Assembly (NCBI GenBank): GCA_960531495.1
Contig: OY482848.1
Span: forward strand, 20,633,397-20,697,396
Length of the DNA: 64,000 bases
Direction of reading: 5' to 3'
Origin: Zeus faber
Taxonomy: Eukaryota; Chordata; Actinopteri; Zeiformes; Zeidae
The notes beneath the pieces are model-generated. The model searched no databases, was not told the origin of the DNA, and saw only the letters and a program-made list of their open reading frames with translations. The translations under genes and the position numbers were made by a program. Of the stretch, positions 1-36,563 are shown one piece after another (the first letter of the stretch is position 1; each line of letters starts with the position of its first letter).

Positions 1-517
1 CAAGCAATGTCAAACAAAAACAGTAAAATATACAATAAATATATAACAATAGTATAATATATGAATGAAAACAACTCTCTCTCTCCCTCTCTTCTCGTAG
101 GGTGTACGCTACATAAAATGCTGCCTGTATGAAATAAAAGAAAGTAAAATAACGAAACAGCAGAACGGCCACTTTGTTCCCTTGGCTCTACACGACGAAC
201 TGTCTGCGCCGCCTGGTGTTGACAAAGTGACGTTTCGCGTCCTCATTTTTAAACTCCACTACCCAGTATTCCTTGCAATAAATGGCTGACTTAGTTTTCG
301 CCTGATCGAAAAAAAAAGATACTATCGATGACGTTTTTCGTTCAACAACGAGCGATGATCGGATCACTCGGAAGCGTTCAGAAATGTGTCTATACCATCC
401 CAACGCTCCCTAAAACGAATATTTTTTATTCCCGGTTTCTCGCCGGGAATATTTCAAGACAACTAAAGCCTCCCGGTCAGGTCCTCAGCCTCCCGTGTCA
501 TTGGTGAATGACCGAAG
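1..517 (+). promoter_or_regulatory. suclg1 upstream region and probable 5' UTR; palindrome at 427-451
   Basis: The region holds a CT-rich tract at about 78-98 and becomes CpG-richer toward 500. At 427-435 and 443-451 there is a perfect 9-bp inverted repeat (TATTCCCGG / CCGGGAATA, 7-nt spacer) about 70 bp before the start codon. I see no clear TATA box. A transcription start somewhere in about 420-510 is inferred from position only. A minus-strand ORF at 188-403 is not convincing as a gene. Confidence 0.4.
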
Positions 518-24754
<24,237 letters not shown>

Positions 24755-25299
24755 ATTGTAAGAGAAGGCAACCATCCATCCATCCATCCATCCTTCCTTC
24801 CTTCCTTCCTTTCCCCCTCCGGCCTCTCGCCTACTAACCCCATGTTGAAGAGGAACGGTCCGTTTCTCCGAGTGACGCTGCTCGCCCCACGGATTCCAGC
24901 ATACTACCCAGTGCACACCCAAGTACCACACAAACGCCGTGCATAAACATCTCCCTCTCTCTCTACTACGAAGTTGTACCTTCCACACGGAGAAAATAAT
25001 AAATGATACATTTGTTTCCTAAAGGAATCATTGTAGTAAAAATGATATCTACGTAGAATGTCTTCTCTTTCCTTTGTACAAAATCACAAATTACTGTGTA
25101 AAAAAGAAGACGGCCATTTCTACGAGCTTCACCATCTCTGAACTTCGCATGTGTAAAGCAAAAGAAAAAAAAAGTATTTCAAATGTTAACTAGCTGTTCC
25201 ACACAAATAGGAGATATTTCACAAATATTTCTGTACTGTTGTATTTATACGTTCATGGCATGTTTGGCGGACATGTTGGATGTAGACCCATAGAATAAA
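24755..25299 (+). other. suclg1 3' UTR with two candidate poly(A) signals
   Basis: Non-coding sequence after the stop codon includes a (CATC)n tract followed by (CTTC)n at 24772-24812. Canonical AATAAA hexamers are at 24998-25003 and 25294-25299, giving 3' UTRs of roughly 0.26 or 0.56 kb. Which is used cannot be decided from sequence. Confidence 0.55.
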
Positions 25300-25544
25300 C
25301 TGAATGATTCTCTGTGAATTCAGTCTTAACCTCTTGGCGCACAGTAAAGATCTATGAACCTTACGACCATGTGTCATGTTTTTGGATTGAGTGAAAACCC
25401 CAACTTCCTGTATTTCAAAGGTTAAAATTGTAACAACAATCAACTCTTTGTTGTCCTTATGTCAGAATGTGAATATTGGTCTCCTTGTATTTCTAGTTGT
25501 CGATTCTTCATTGTCGTATCTCAGCGTACATCGAGAATGAAATT

Positions 25545-25807
25545 TGTCCTCTGCATTTGACCCATCCTACACACCGTAGGAGCAGTGGGCAGCCGCATTG
25601 CAGTGCCCGGGGACCAACTCCAGGTCTTTCGCCAGCGCCTTGGTCAGGGGCACCGATAGGAGCATTAAACCCCCTAACATACGTGTCTTTTGATGGTGGG
25701 AGGAAACCCACGCAAACGCAGGGAGAACATGCAAGCTCCACACAGAAAGGAACCCAGGCCCTCCTTGCTGTGAGGCAACAGCTCTAACCACCGAGCCACT
25801 GTGCCCC
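25545..25807 (-). mobile_element. tRNA-derived SINE
   Basis: The minus-strand head reads GGGGGCACAGTGGCTCGGTG, then GTTAGAGC (box A-like) and GGGCCTGGGTTCC (box B-like). The body has the widespread fish-repeat segment seen on the plus strand as GAGAACATGCAAGCTCCACA. The 3' end is near 25545. Confidence 0.75.
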
Positions 25808-27344
25808 CCAAAAGGTTTTCCGGTGGTACGGTTTCATGAATCGAAAAGAAAGCAAGATTAGGCGGTTGCTTCGTTCGCCCCATTACAAGGGCTACGGAAA
25901 TGAAATCCATCATTGAATAGAACTCGGTCCAAAATGTTGAACTTGCGCGAGATCCAAAAATCGATGCTAAGCAAAAGCCATTAATTCCCTTTTCCGAACT
26001 ACCTCAACAACATGTCGGCCAATTCTGAAAGGCTTCTGAAAAGACCCAGCAGGGCTGTTCCACGGCACTGGGGGAGCAAACCTTTGAAAAAGACATCCTA
26101 AACCCCGACCTTTCACATTAAACGCAACCCATTGGTTGTCCGTGTCAAGAAAAGACCAAAGAGTATAAATTGTTTTTAATTAGCTATATGTGTAAACCAT
26201 TAAATGCTCCTAGTAAGAGTAACTATCTGAAGGGTCTATGCAGCTTTTCAGTGAAAGCTAAATGCTCCGGTGTGTCCATAGACGTCCAACTGGCACCAGC
26301 TAACATGTCCTTAGTGTACACAAAGTGCAACGCGACGGCGTGCAGGGGAATGAAGGTGGGAGATCGTGCAGGATGTAAGAGTGTGTCATGAAGCGTATAA
26401 TGCCCCAACCGCAGACATCTCTCCGGCTTATTTCTTATCTCCTCCACGGCAGTCGGCAAAGGCAGATTATTATGTGTACACATTGTTCGCAATTACTTTT
26501 TAATCTGCATTAACAAATTAACATAATGATTGGCGGTGGAATTGAAAGCTTGTTTATTCAGAGGCTCAGTAGTTTTCTGTCTTCTCCCGCTGAAGTTGCC
26601 AAGTCTCTCTTAATTTTGTTTTGGTTGGACCACGCGCCAGTGTACACGACTTAAAAACAAATAATGTATCTTAATTCTCTTCTTAATCTTCCTAATTTTT
26701 CCTGTCTTTTGTATGTAGCAATGGGGTACATTTTTGTCTTTTTAAATCAGAGCCTGGTACGGTATTGGCGTGGCTCTCTGACCCACTCTGGGTCAGAAGT
26801 ATCACATTATTTCCTGAGTAGACGCCGTGTTCCGTTCCAGTCAAGAGATCCTATAATCTGGAATGATTTTATTTGACAGAACTTTGTAAAACGTGTGCAC
26901 ATGTCCAAATGCATACCTCTAGCAATCCAGTCCTAAAACTGCCCATGACGACGTGCATATTAATCTGAAATGGCATTTGTCGATGTTTGTGCTCGTTGTT
27001 TTTTGGAGGCAGAAGGGGCGACAGTTATTAACACACTGAATATTTTAATGAGCCTTAGCAAATTGTGGGCCTTACAGCCAAGCGAGTGGATACTTGATTT
27101 GTAAAAAGTGAAACGGGGACACTTGGCGGGGCAGGCGGCAGAACCTAATGAACTGCGGCGTGGCCCTGCGAGCCTGTGCTGACTGATGTAAGCAGGAGAA
27201 GTCAAAATGTGCGAGACTGCCGAGGATGCAAATGAGACCAAGACAATTATTATTATTATTTTTTTTAATACTTGATATGGAGACAAAAAAAAATCAACCG
27301 AACTGAGCCAAATGTATCTTTTAGGCCTGGTTAAAACCTGATTA
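25808..27344. other. Intergenic, no gene seen
   Basis: Mostly unique-looking AT-rich sequence downstream of suclg1. No splice-flanked conserved peptide or repeat family was recognised. Confidence 0.5.
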
Positions 27345-28920
27345 CAGTGGGGCAAAAAAGTATTTAGTCAGCCACCAATGTGCAAGTTCTCCCACTTAAA
27401 AAGATGAGAGAGGCCTGTAATTTTCATCATAGGTGCACTTCGACTATGAGAGACAGAATGGGGGGAAAGAATCCAGGAAATCACATTGTAGGATTTTTAA
27501 TGAATTAATTGGTAAATTCCTCTGTAAAATAAGTATTTGGTCACCTACAAACAAGCAAGATTTCTGGCTTTCACAGACCTGTAACTTCTTCTTTAAGAGG
27601 CTCCTCTGTCCTCCACTTGTTACCTGTATTAATGGCACCTGTTTGAACTCGTTATCAGTATAAAAGACACCCGTCCACGACCTCAAACAGTCACACTCCA
27701 AACTCCACTATGGCCAAGACCAAAGAGCTGTCAAAGGACACCAGAAACAAAATTGTAGACCTGCACCAGGCTGGGAAGACTGAATCTGCAATAGGTAAGC
27801 AGCTTGTTGTGAAGAAATCAACCGTGGGAGCAATTATTAGAAAATGGAAGACATACAAGACCACTGATAATCTCCCTCGATCTGGGGCCCCACGCAAGAT
27901 CTCACCCCGTGGGGTCAAAACGATCACAAGAACGGTGAGCAAACATCCCAGAACCACACGGGGGGACCTAGTGAATGACCTGCAGAGAGATGGGACCAAA
28001 GTGACAAAGGCTACCATCAGTAACACTACGCCGCCAGGGACTCAAATCCTGCAGTGCCAGACGTGTCCAGGCCCGTCTGAAGTTTGCTAGAGAGCATTTG
28101 GATGATCCAGAAGAGGATTGGGAGAATGTTATATGGTCAGATGAAACCAAAATAGAACTTTTTGGTAAAAACTCAACTTGTCGTGTTTGGAGGAGAAAGA
28201 AAGCTGAGTTGCATCCAAAGAACACCATACCTACTGTGAAGCATGAGGGTGGAAACATCATGCTTTGGGGCTGTTTTTCTGCAAAGGGACCAGGACGACT
28301 GATCCGTGTAAAGAAAAGAATGCAAGGGGCCATGTATCGTGAGATCTTGAGTGAAAACCTCCTTCCATCAGCAAGGGCATTGAAGATGAAACATGGCTGG
28401 GTCTTTCAGCATGACAATGATCCCAAACACACCACCCAGGCAACAAAGGAGTGGCTTCGTAAGAAGCATTTCAAGGTCCTGGAGTGGCCTAGCCAGTCTC
28501 CAGATCTCAACCCCATAGAAAATCTTTGGAGGGAGTTGAAAGTCCGTGTTGCCCAGCGACAGCCCACAACATCACTGCTCTAGAGGAGATCTGCATGGAG
28601 GAATGGACCAAACTACCAGCAACAGTGTGTGAAAACCTTGTGAAGACTTACAGAAAACGTTTGACCTCTGTCATTGCAAACAAAGGGTATATAACAAAGT
28701 ATTGAGATGAACTTTTGTTATTGACCAAATACCTATTTTCCACCATAATTTGCAAAAAAATTCTTTAAAAATCAGACAATATGATTTTCTGGATTTTTTT
28801 TTCTCATTTTGTCTCTCAAAGTTGAGGTATACCTCAATGAAAATAACAGGCCTCTTTCATCTTTTTAAGTGGGAGAACTTGCACAATTGGTGGCTGACTA
28901 AATACTTTTTTGCCCCACTG
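27345..28920 (+). mobile_element. Tc1/mariner transposon D, near full length (1576 bp)
   Basis: Termini are CAGTGGGGCAAAAAAGTATT on the left and the exact inverse at 28901-28920. TA duplications flank at 27343-27344 and 28921-28922. Long inverted repeats include TTTAGTCAGCCACCAA and TTCTCCCACTTAAAAAGATG. This is a very widespread teleost Tc1 family. The good preservation suggests fairly recent insertion. Confidence 0.95.
27710..28705 (+). pseudogene. Tc1 transposase, nearly intact but frameshifted (element D)
   Basis: Starts [20 protein letters not shown]. The paired-like HTH part ([15 protein letters not shown]) and [12 protein letters not shown] linker are readable to about 28018. A small frame change follows near 28020 ([11 protein letters not shown]). 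The next block runs from about 28080 to 28565: [15 protein letters not shown] (first Asp), [12 protein letters not shown] (second Asp) and [11 protein letters not shown] (Glu). A second frame change near 28562 displaces the last 40 or so residues, which are still readable to TGA at 28703-28705. Compared with what I know of this family, a short segment near 28066 is also missing. DDE residues are present but the frame is broken, so it is inactive. Confidence 0.9.
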
Positions 28921-28922
28921 TA

Positions 28923-31900
28923 GATCACATACTGGGTCCTAGAGTCCCGGCCACTTGTATCAGTCGTGCTGACGGCCACCCGGAAAGGCAGGTGGAGGTC
29001 TATTTCTACTCTGGTGGTTCCACCATCGAGGAGACACCGTACCGTCATATCGATGCCCGCCCTTGTAGTAAATGCCCAGTTCGTATAGAACACAGAATAT
29101 GAACGACAGTGCCCAATTTCAAACCACGAGACCTCCGTCAGGACCCCAAGGCCAACATGACCATGTATCGCTGCTTCATCTCAAGAAAAACTGCAATACC
29201 TGGAATCATACTTAAATAGTTTTGGACACTGAGGTGGTTCTATGCAATGCTGGGAATTCAAGAACAAACTCTGGAAGCTGCTTTTATGTACCCTGGTCAA
29301 CACAGAAGCCATTTTATTGAGGTTATTCCTTTAGGTTGTTCCTATTAAGACCGCTATGTGAATGCACAACACTGATAATGGCAGTAATGAGAAAGTACCA
29401 CGCAAACAAGACAAAAAAAGTCTTATTTTCGAGCGCTCGACATCCTGGGATTTCCAATCTACCTTTGTAGTTATTTGTATAATGACAAAGTGGAATTAAA
29501 TTATATTATTTGCGTTGTTTGAAAATGCCTCTTTTTTTTCTCCCATGCGTGCTCGTATCAACAGTGATTATTTTAAGCACGGTGCTCATAAATTAATAGG
29601 TACAAAGAGCTTTTTATGTCTAGCTTTCTCTCAACTAATCCCTTTTTTATTTACAAAATAAACTCCTTGTCGTTCTCCGCAGGGTGTGGGGTGTGTTTGC
29701 AAATAGGGAGGTGGGGGGGGGTGTTGTACATGCGCCTCATTAGACGCCCGTTATAGTATTGATCTGCAGGCCAAGCTCTCACGCTGAGCAAATGTGTCGA
29801 GCCGCTTGGATCCCTCGGCAAGGCTTCCCCTCAGCTGGTGGGACAGCAGTGTGGGATGATCCTGGGGAGAGGTACTTCCACACTTCTATGAAATTAACAT
29901 GACAATCCGGTGGAGGACGCCATAGACCCTCACACCAGCGACCCCGCCCTGAATCCTTCTCTTCGGTTTCCGTCTCGCTACTGTGCTCCGGACGTCCTCA
30001 ACCTTCAAGCGCATGCGGGGAAATGGCTCGGAAGGGGACAGTTAGCGGCGGTGCTATTTGTGTGCCTTTGTTCGAATTAAAGACAACGCACATGCATCTC
30101 GTCATGCGTCATTATTAGCAGCCGGAGGGTGACCCCCCAGGGGAAAGGAAACATTGGCTGCCTCACCAGGCCTTGAAGAACCAGAAATGGAAGAAAAGCC
30201 CCCGCAAGTATGTAACTAAGTACCTGTAGCGTAGATGCATTCTATAACTTTTTATTTGTACTTTACAGCCACATACTTACGATGTAGATGCTGATCGATC
30301 TACAGAGTTTTTGCCTCAAAATCTGCACAAAAAAACCCCAAATACTTTTCAGAAGCATCTCTTCCCAAGCTTCCCACAAGCTTGTGAATTACCGTGCATT
30401 CATCCCTGTTTTATGACTTTCCCGCCCCAATGATACTATTTGCAAGCTCTTGAGTCGAATTCTTTGCTGTAGCCACTCCACTAATCGTCACCATGGCAAC
30501 GGCATAGCACCGGCTTTCGCTTCAAGTTCAAAGCGGAGTGAGTGGCTCTGAGCTTTTTTTTTTTTTTTTTTTTTAAATTCTCTGCTATTTACTTTCGATC
30601 AGTTATTTGTCCACGTTATGAGCCTTGTCACTCACAGCCACTCAAGAATCCCCCTGATTGCATCAAAAATGAGATTAGGTGGATACTCATTTTCTGCCGA
30701 TCCCAGCGTTGGAAATAAAGAAAGGAAGAGAAATCAGGGTTTGCTGTCAACACTGATTTATTGCTTCAATTTTTCAACGTTTCCTTATGGTTGAAAAAAG
30801 CCAGTGCAACTGCCTTCCGAGCGAGCATGCAGGAAGTGAAACCAAATGTGTTTTCATTTGGATTATATTTGCCAGAAGAGCATGTTTGATTCAGGAAAAT
30901 TGCACGCCATCAATCAGTAATGACTCAAGCTATTCGTATTTGGATTTAAGAGTGTGTTTCTGTTTTTGTTGTAAAAATTCTACATGTCGAATGTGGTGGG
31001 GATGAGGTCGCGGCCGAATAATCGATGTCTCTGCTCGATTGTGCCGCCAGCCAGTTGGAAAACGTGTGGCTCGGAAGGTGCTCATGGAAAACTGATGTTT
31101 CCTTACGCCCTTATTAATATTTTCTACTTGCTATTTTCATCACGCTTCCAAACAATTTGGTACTCATATTTGTTTTGTTGTTATGCTTTTATGTTGTGCT
31201 GAATGTGGAAACAAATTTCCTCTTGAGGGCAATAAAGCCTGAATCTGAATTAGTCGTTTCACAACTAGTAGATAAGCAGAACTGTGTTTATCCTCACGTA
31301 GGTTCCAATTGTAACTGCATTCATTAGGAATCACTGTCCTGTCGTATTTTGACCTCAACAGGCAGCCGTAGCATCAACTATTGCTATCAACAATATTCAA
31401 AGACTTAACCTAAATTGTTGCATCGTAAATGGACTGCTTTTGCTTTCGTGCTCTGGTTCTAGTCCATTCTAGTTGCGTTCTAATTGCATTCTAATTAAAT
31501 CCGTCTGTTCTGTCAAATTTTGACCTCAACAGGTAGCCATAGCATCATGGACTGGACAGCATTTGATCGAGTGCTTTTCTAGACCAGGGGACCACAAAGG
31601 CGCTTCATAATAATGACCCACGTTTGAAACTTGCTGGATGATGGCCATGCAAACCGCCAACCTGCTCATGGAAACAGTTAAAGCAAAACTGTGTATCATG
31701 CTCATGATACTCATACAAAACGTAGCCGCTGCACCTCCCCTACGGTGCAGATGAGACGAGCCAGTGGTGCGCCCGGTACCGGACCTCACTTTCATTGCGA
31801 CACAGGGTTTGTTTCGCCCCCTGACTCACACGTGCGAGCTGATCTGCAAGGCCGAGCACAACTCGCACCTACACCAGTAGCAGGGGCCCGAGCCTTGAGG

Positions 31901-32087
31901 AGAGAAGGGGGATGCGTGGACTCAGGGGAGCCTTAACCAAGGTGTACATTTTATTTGCGTTTGTAACATAGACTGTTATTGAAATGTGACCGATCAGGTT
32001 AAAATACTAAAAGTTACATAGTGCTGATTTAAGGGTTCCATGTATTGCTCAATGGCACTGCTACACAAGGAGGAACAGGGAATTAAT
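28923..32087. other. Intergenic, largely unassigned
   Basis: No coding gene is recognised. A poly(T) run is near 30555-30575. A LINE 3'-end-like phrase (AAATTTCCTCTTGAGGGCAA then TAAAGCC) lies near 31214-31240. An imperfect 43-bp direct repeat lies at 31334 and 31505. The rest looks unique. Confidence 0.5.
31334..31547. repeat. Pair of 43-bp imperfect direct repeats
   Basis: 31334-31376 and 31505-31547 share ATTTTGACCTCAACAGG and TAGCATCA with about 5 differences in 43 positions, 171 bp apart. Origin unknown. Confidence 0.7.
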
Positions 32088-32935
32088 GCTGACCGATAAA
32101 TCGTGTTTTAATTGTCATTGCGATATGAACTTGCGCGATAAACACATCGCTATAGACTGCCTGAAATGTGATAAATGAGAAAAATAATTTCATTTACACG
32201 CGCCAGGCATTCACATTCAGCAGCAGCCTCTTTTTTTATTAGATTTTTTTTAAATGAAAAGGTTTATAACTTGGGATGTAGCGATCGGATATTTATTCAT
32301 TATCTGAATATCCCCCTGAAACACCATAGTGAAACGCGCATGCTGCGCTTGTAGCCGCTACCAGCGATCCACAACTCATTCACAAAATGTCGTTAAGTAG
32401 CAGCAATATAGTGCAATGTACCATAAAGAGAAGTCACTTGGTAACCAGTTCACTAACATTGAGTGAGGGAGATGTGCAGCGTGGGGTTGTTTTATGAATG
32501 AGTGCAAAAGCAACACACCAGAATGTAATATTTGCATTGCATTTTATATCTATTACATTTTTAAAGTTTTTTTGTTGAGTTTAGAATAAAATATTTAAGG
32601 CAGCGTGGAAAATGTAACTTTAATTTCTTATTGTTATAATGTCTTATTTAAATGTATGTTCTGTTTAATTGGTTGGGTGTTCATATGCAATTTGTTAAAT
32701 AAAAGTATGTTAAAAAAAAAAAAAGCAAATTATTTATTTCATTTCTTTATTCAGTGGGCCTAGGCTACTCAATGTTGGGGTATATGTTAGCAGTTTACTT
32801 ATTAAACCAGAAAGACATAGGAACGGTATAGCTTATATGCACACTTCTATATTTGTTATTTGTCACAAGTCGTATTGTCATCCCAATATTGTATAATGTT
32901 ATCATACAGTGTTGATTTTCCTCATATCGTGCAGG
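32088..32935. mobile_element. Possible non-autonomous hAT-like element
   Basis: Left GACCGATAAATCGTG with alternating CGATA-type words, and right CTCATATCGTGCAGGCCTA, resemble fish short DNA elements with GATA/CGATA termini. No transposase is seen and boundaries are approximate. Confidence 0.35.
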
Positions 32936-33172
32936 CCTACAGGGAATCGAACCAGGAATCCTCCCACTACCAGCCCGGTCCCATTGTCTTTGGCCACAGT
33001 TGTCTGTCACACATTCACCCATTCACACACATTCATACGTCGATGGCAGCGACAACCATGCAAGGTGCACACCAGCTCATCTTCGACGTGCTGCCAGGAG
33101 GAACGGGGGATCGAACCAGGAACCCTCTGATTACTGGACGACCCGCTCTACCTCCTGCGCCACCATCGCAAA
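32930..33172 (-). mobile_element. tRNA-derived SINE
   Basis: The minus-strand head has GGTGGCGCAGGAGGTAGAGC (box A-like) and GGTTCCTGGTTCGATCCCCC (box B-like). A second box B-like copy (ATCGAACCAGGAATCC on the plus strand, near 32945) lies at the other end, suggesting a composite or dimeric unit. Confidence 0.75.
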
Positions 33173-33244
33173 ACCATCGCAAGAACGGTCTCAAACTCCA
33201 GCAGTTCACAGAGCCCAGAGTCTAAGAAAAAAAACGGCTCCACT

Positions 33245-34290
33245 CTGGATGGTTTGTACCAGTTTCTCAGACTTCCATTTGGGTTGTTTGGGGCCTGTGT
33301 GTGTCATATGGTGCTGCGTACCTGGATGATGTTATCATCCACAGTCATGCCTGGGAGCAGCATATGCGGCAGGAGGGGGTTGTCCTGGAGTCATTGAGGC
33401 GAGCCAGGCTGACAGCCAACTCAAAGAAGTGTGCGGTTGGACGGAGGGAGGTACGGTATCTGGGGTGCGACCTGGGCGGCGGGCAGGTGGATCTAGATAC
33501 ACAAGACAGAGGCGGTTGCAACCTGCCCAAGGCCCAAAAAAAAAGCAGACAAAAAAGCAGGTGAGGAGATTTTTGGGGATGTCAGGGTATTTCAGATGCT
33601 TGATTCCAAATTTTCAGTCCCATCCCTTATCAGACCTCGCCCAAAAGGCTGCCTCAGATCTGGTTCAGTGGACGGGGCCGTGCCAGCTGGCATTTGAGAG
33701 GGTTAAAAATGCCCTCAGTGAGGAGCCAGTGCTCCAGATACCTATCTCTTCTCTCCCTCTGTCCTGCGGACAGATACCTTGAATGGAGGGTTGGCCACCG
33801 TTTTGACCCAGGAGGTGGAGGCCGCTGAGCACACAGTGCTGTACATGAGCAGGAAGCTCTCTTAGTGGGAGACTAAGTCCAGCGCTGGGGAGAAAGTTTG
33901 CCTGGCGGCCAAGTGGGTGGTCAGTGCTCTCCAGTACAAGCTCCTCGGAAGCTTGTTCACCCTCTATTACAACCACAGCCCGCTCCAATGGCTTCACTGC
34001 ATGAAGGATAGTCTAGAGCTGTGGAAAAAGAATGCCTGGCGGTCAAGTGGGCAGTCAGTGCTCTCCGGGACTGCCTCCTGAGACGCTAGTTCACCCTCTA
34101 TTCGGACCATGCCATGCTCCAATGACTTCACTGCATGAAGGATGCCAATGCTCCGTCAGATGGCGGTATCTGGCCCTACAAGCCTTTTAAGTTCAAAGTC
34201 ATCCATAGTCTGGGGGCTAAGATGGTGGAGGCTGACTTCCTCTGCGGCCGGGCAGCTCCCCAGCCTAAGTCGGGTGGTGGAGGTATGTGG
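33245..34290 (+). mobile_element. Ty3/Gypsy retrotransposon pol fragment (RT to RNase H)
   Basis: The reverse transcriptase core is visible as LYQFLRLPFGLFGA then, after a frame change, AAYLDDVIIHSHAWEQHM with the YxDD motif. KKCAVGRREVRYLGCDLGG follows, then the connection domain VRRFLGMSGYFRCLIPNF. The RNase H region shows TVLYMSRKLS and FTLYSDHAMLQ. It ends KFKVIHSLGAKMVEADFL. Several frame shifts and stops are present. Gag, protease, integrase and LTRs are absent. A diverged 111-bp segment is duplicated inside it. Confidence 0.88.
33899..34143 (+). repeat. Diverged tandem duplication within the Gypsy RNase H region
   Basis: 33899-34009 and 34033-34143 are both 111 bp and align without gaps with 21 differences (about 81% identity). 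Both start TGCCTGGCGG and end CACTGCATGAAGGAT or close to it. The period of 134 bp is not a multiple of three. Confidence 0.85.
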
Positions 34291-34390
34291 CAGTTGGGAG
34301 TGATTTTGACGGCATCTGCATGTGGAAAGAGCCAGCACGGGCAACCGGAAGGGGACACAGCTGCTGGAGATTCAGGTAATTAGGAGGGTC

Positions 34391-35944
34391 TTTAAAAGCT
34401 GCAGTGATTTCACCTCTCCCTCTATCCCCTGACAGTGAGGCTGGGCTCCCCTTGTACAGCTTGTGACGTCATCTGAAAATACAAAACTTTGCTTGTGTTT
34501 AATGCCCAGCAGAGCTTGGTTTTATTGTGCCCGCCTCCTGGTCCATCTATCTACCCCGCAAAGTCAAGAGGACTTGTTACAATCCTTAAAACAGGAAAAA
34601 AATACTAGGGGTGACACAATATTCAAAAAAAGATTATACAACTGGCCTACCTGTAATTATAGGTATGAATCTTTGGTTATTGGCCATTGTACCATAAACT
34701 TAATTAACGTTTTAATTGCCATGACCATTTTAGACTAGCTATAGAATTCCAAATTCTACTTAAGGTACAGCCTTTGTATACTCAAGTTTGACTTTATCAG
34801 CATGAGTAGTGTCTGTTCATCTCAAAGGTCTCAGTTGTGGAAGAGTGGTTGTGAAGACAAGAAAAAACCTTCCAAAGACCATGTGAAATTGTTTTAACTC
34901 ACTTAAAACCAGTCAAGCCCTGTGCATTGAGATTTTCAGTAATCAAGACTTTTTTTTTTTTTGTCTGGTGTGATTTCACACCCTTTGAAGATGTAAAATG
35001 GAGCCTGTCGTCGTACTGATTAAGTGGATCACTCTTTGTCTGCGGTGGCATGGATGTATAGATGGAAATTCATGTACTGTAGGTATAACGTTGCCTCACA
35101 TAACCATACTGCAGTGGGACTGAAAGTTGTGGCTCGAATTCAGAGAAAAAAAATTGGCACTTTATATTCTTCTAAAAATTATTAAATTATACACCAGACT
35201 CAAACTGTTTAATGAAGTTTTTCTTATAATGTTCTGAAGTGAGGTCAGGTTTTCTGAACCCAACAGTTAATATAATGATATTATTAATAATTATATTTAT
35301 ATTATATGTCAGTAGATTACTTATTGTCTGATGTAGCTCTGATCAGATGGAGAAGTTTATATATATATATATATAGACACACTATATATCAGGGGAGGTC
35401 CAATTGATCGAATGAAACGACTATCTGTTAGGATATGTGTTTTTGTCCGATTAAGACAAATCAGTTGTAATCTGCTGTACGTCAATGACAAAAACATCAT
35501 GTGATAGGACAGCGCACAAACGTTCCCTAAGATATGTCGCAAATCACCAGCAGAACTGATTTACGGCAACATCTGACACCGCAGTGTTTTACATTATCTG
35601 CGCATGGGAGCAAGTGTGAACAAAGATGGACGGAGGAATGTGGTGCTTCGGGAAATTTGTCATTGGATGGATCATGATTATTACAATTTTGCTACCATGC
35701 CGCGACAACACAAGGTGAGGGTTGACGACCAACCGAACCCAAGCAGCTTTTTGTTTGCCGATCACGTTTAGTACATGTAGAAGACAAAGGTAGTGTCAGT
35801 TCAACTTAATGTGCCTCAAAAATAACATGGTTTTTTTTCACAATAAAAGCAAGTAGCTCCTTTTACTGTCTTTTTTAGGAAACGGATTTTTCTTTTTATA
35901 TTTTTTACATGTTTATTCATGTATAGTATACATGTGTATATATA
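34391..35944. other. Intergenic, no gene seen
   Basis: AT-rich sequence with a short (TA)n near 35359-35375. No recognised coding region or repeat family. Confidence 0.5.
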
Positions 35945-36469
35945 CAGTGGGGCAAAAAAGTATTTAGTCAGCCACCAATTGTGCAAGTTCTCCCACTTAA
36001 AAAGATGAGAGAGGCCTGTAATTTTCATCATAGGTTCACTTCGACTATGAGAGACAGAATGGGGGGAAAGAATCCAGGAAATCACATTGTAGGATTTCTA
36101 ATGAATTAATTGGGATATTCCTCTGTAAAATAAGTATTTGGTCACCTACAAACAAGCAAGATTTCTGGCTTTCACAGACCTGTAACTTCTTCTTTAAGAG
36201 GCTCCTCTGTCCTCCACTCCTTACCTGTATTAGTGGCACCTGTTTGAACTCGTTATCAGTATAAAAGACACCTGTCCACAACCTCAAACAGTCACACTTC
36301 AAACTCCACTATGGCCAAGACCAAAGAGCTGTCAAAGGACACCAGAAACAAAATTGTAGACCTGCACCAGGCTGGGAAGACTGAATCTGCAATAGGTAAG
36401 CAGCTTGTTGTGAAGACATCAACTGTGGGAGAACTTGCACAATTGACTAAATACTTTTTTGCCCCACTG
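35945..36469 (+). mobile_element. 525-bp internal-deletion derivative of Tc1 element D family
   Basis: The first roughly 485 bp is nearly identical to the 5' part of 27345-28920, including [20 protein letters not shown] and codons up to KTSTVGE. It then jumps at GTGGGAG directly into the 3' terminal repeat. TA flanks at 35943-35944 and 36470-36471. It has both termini but no catalytic domain. Confidence 0.93.
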
Positions 36470-36508
36470 TACACACACTATATATGTGTATATATATATA
36501 TAGTATAC

Positions 36509-36512
<4 letters not shown>

Positions 36513-36563
<51 letters not shown>

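Noticed and set aside
188..403. 71-residue minus-strand ORF upstream of suclg1, possibly a divergent gene
   Set aside because: No recognisable domain, no clear splice context, and the length is compatible with chance.
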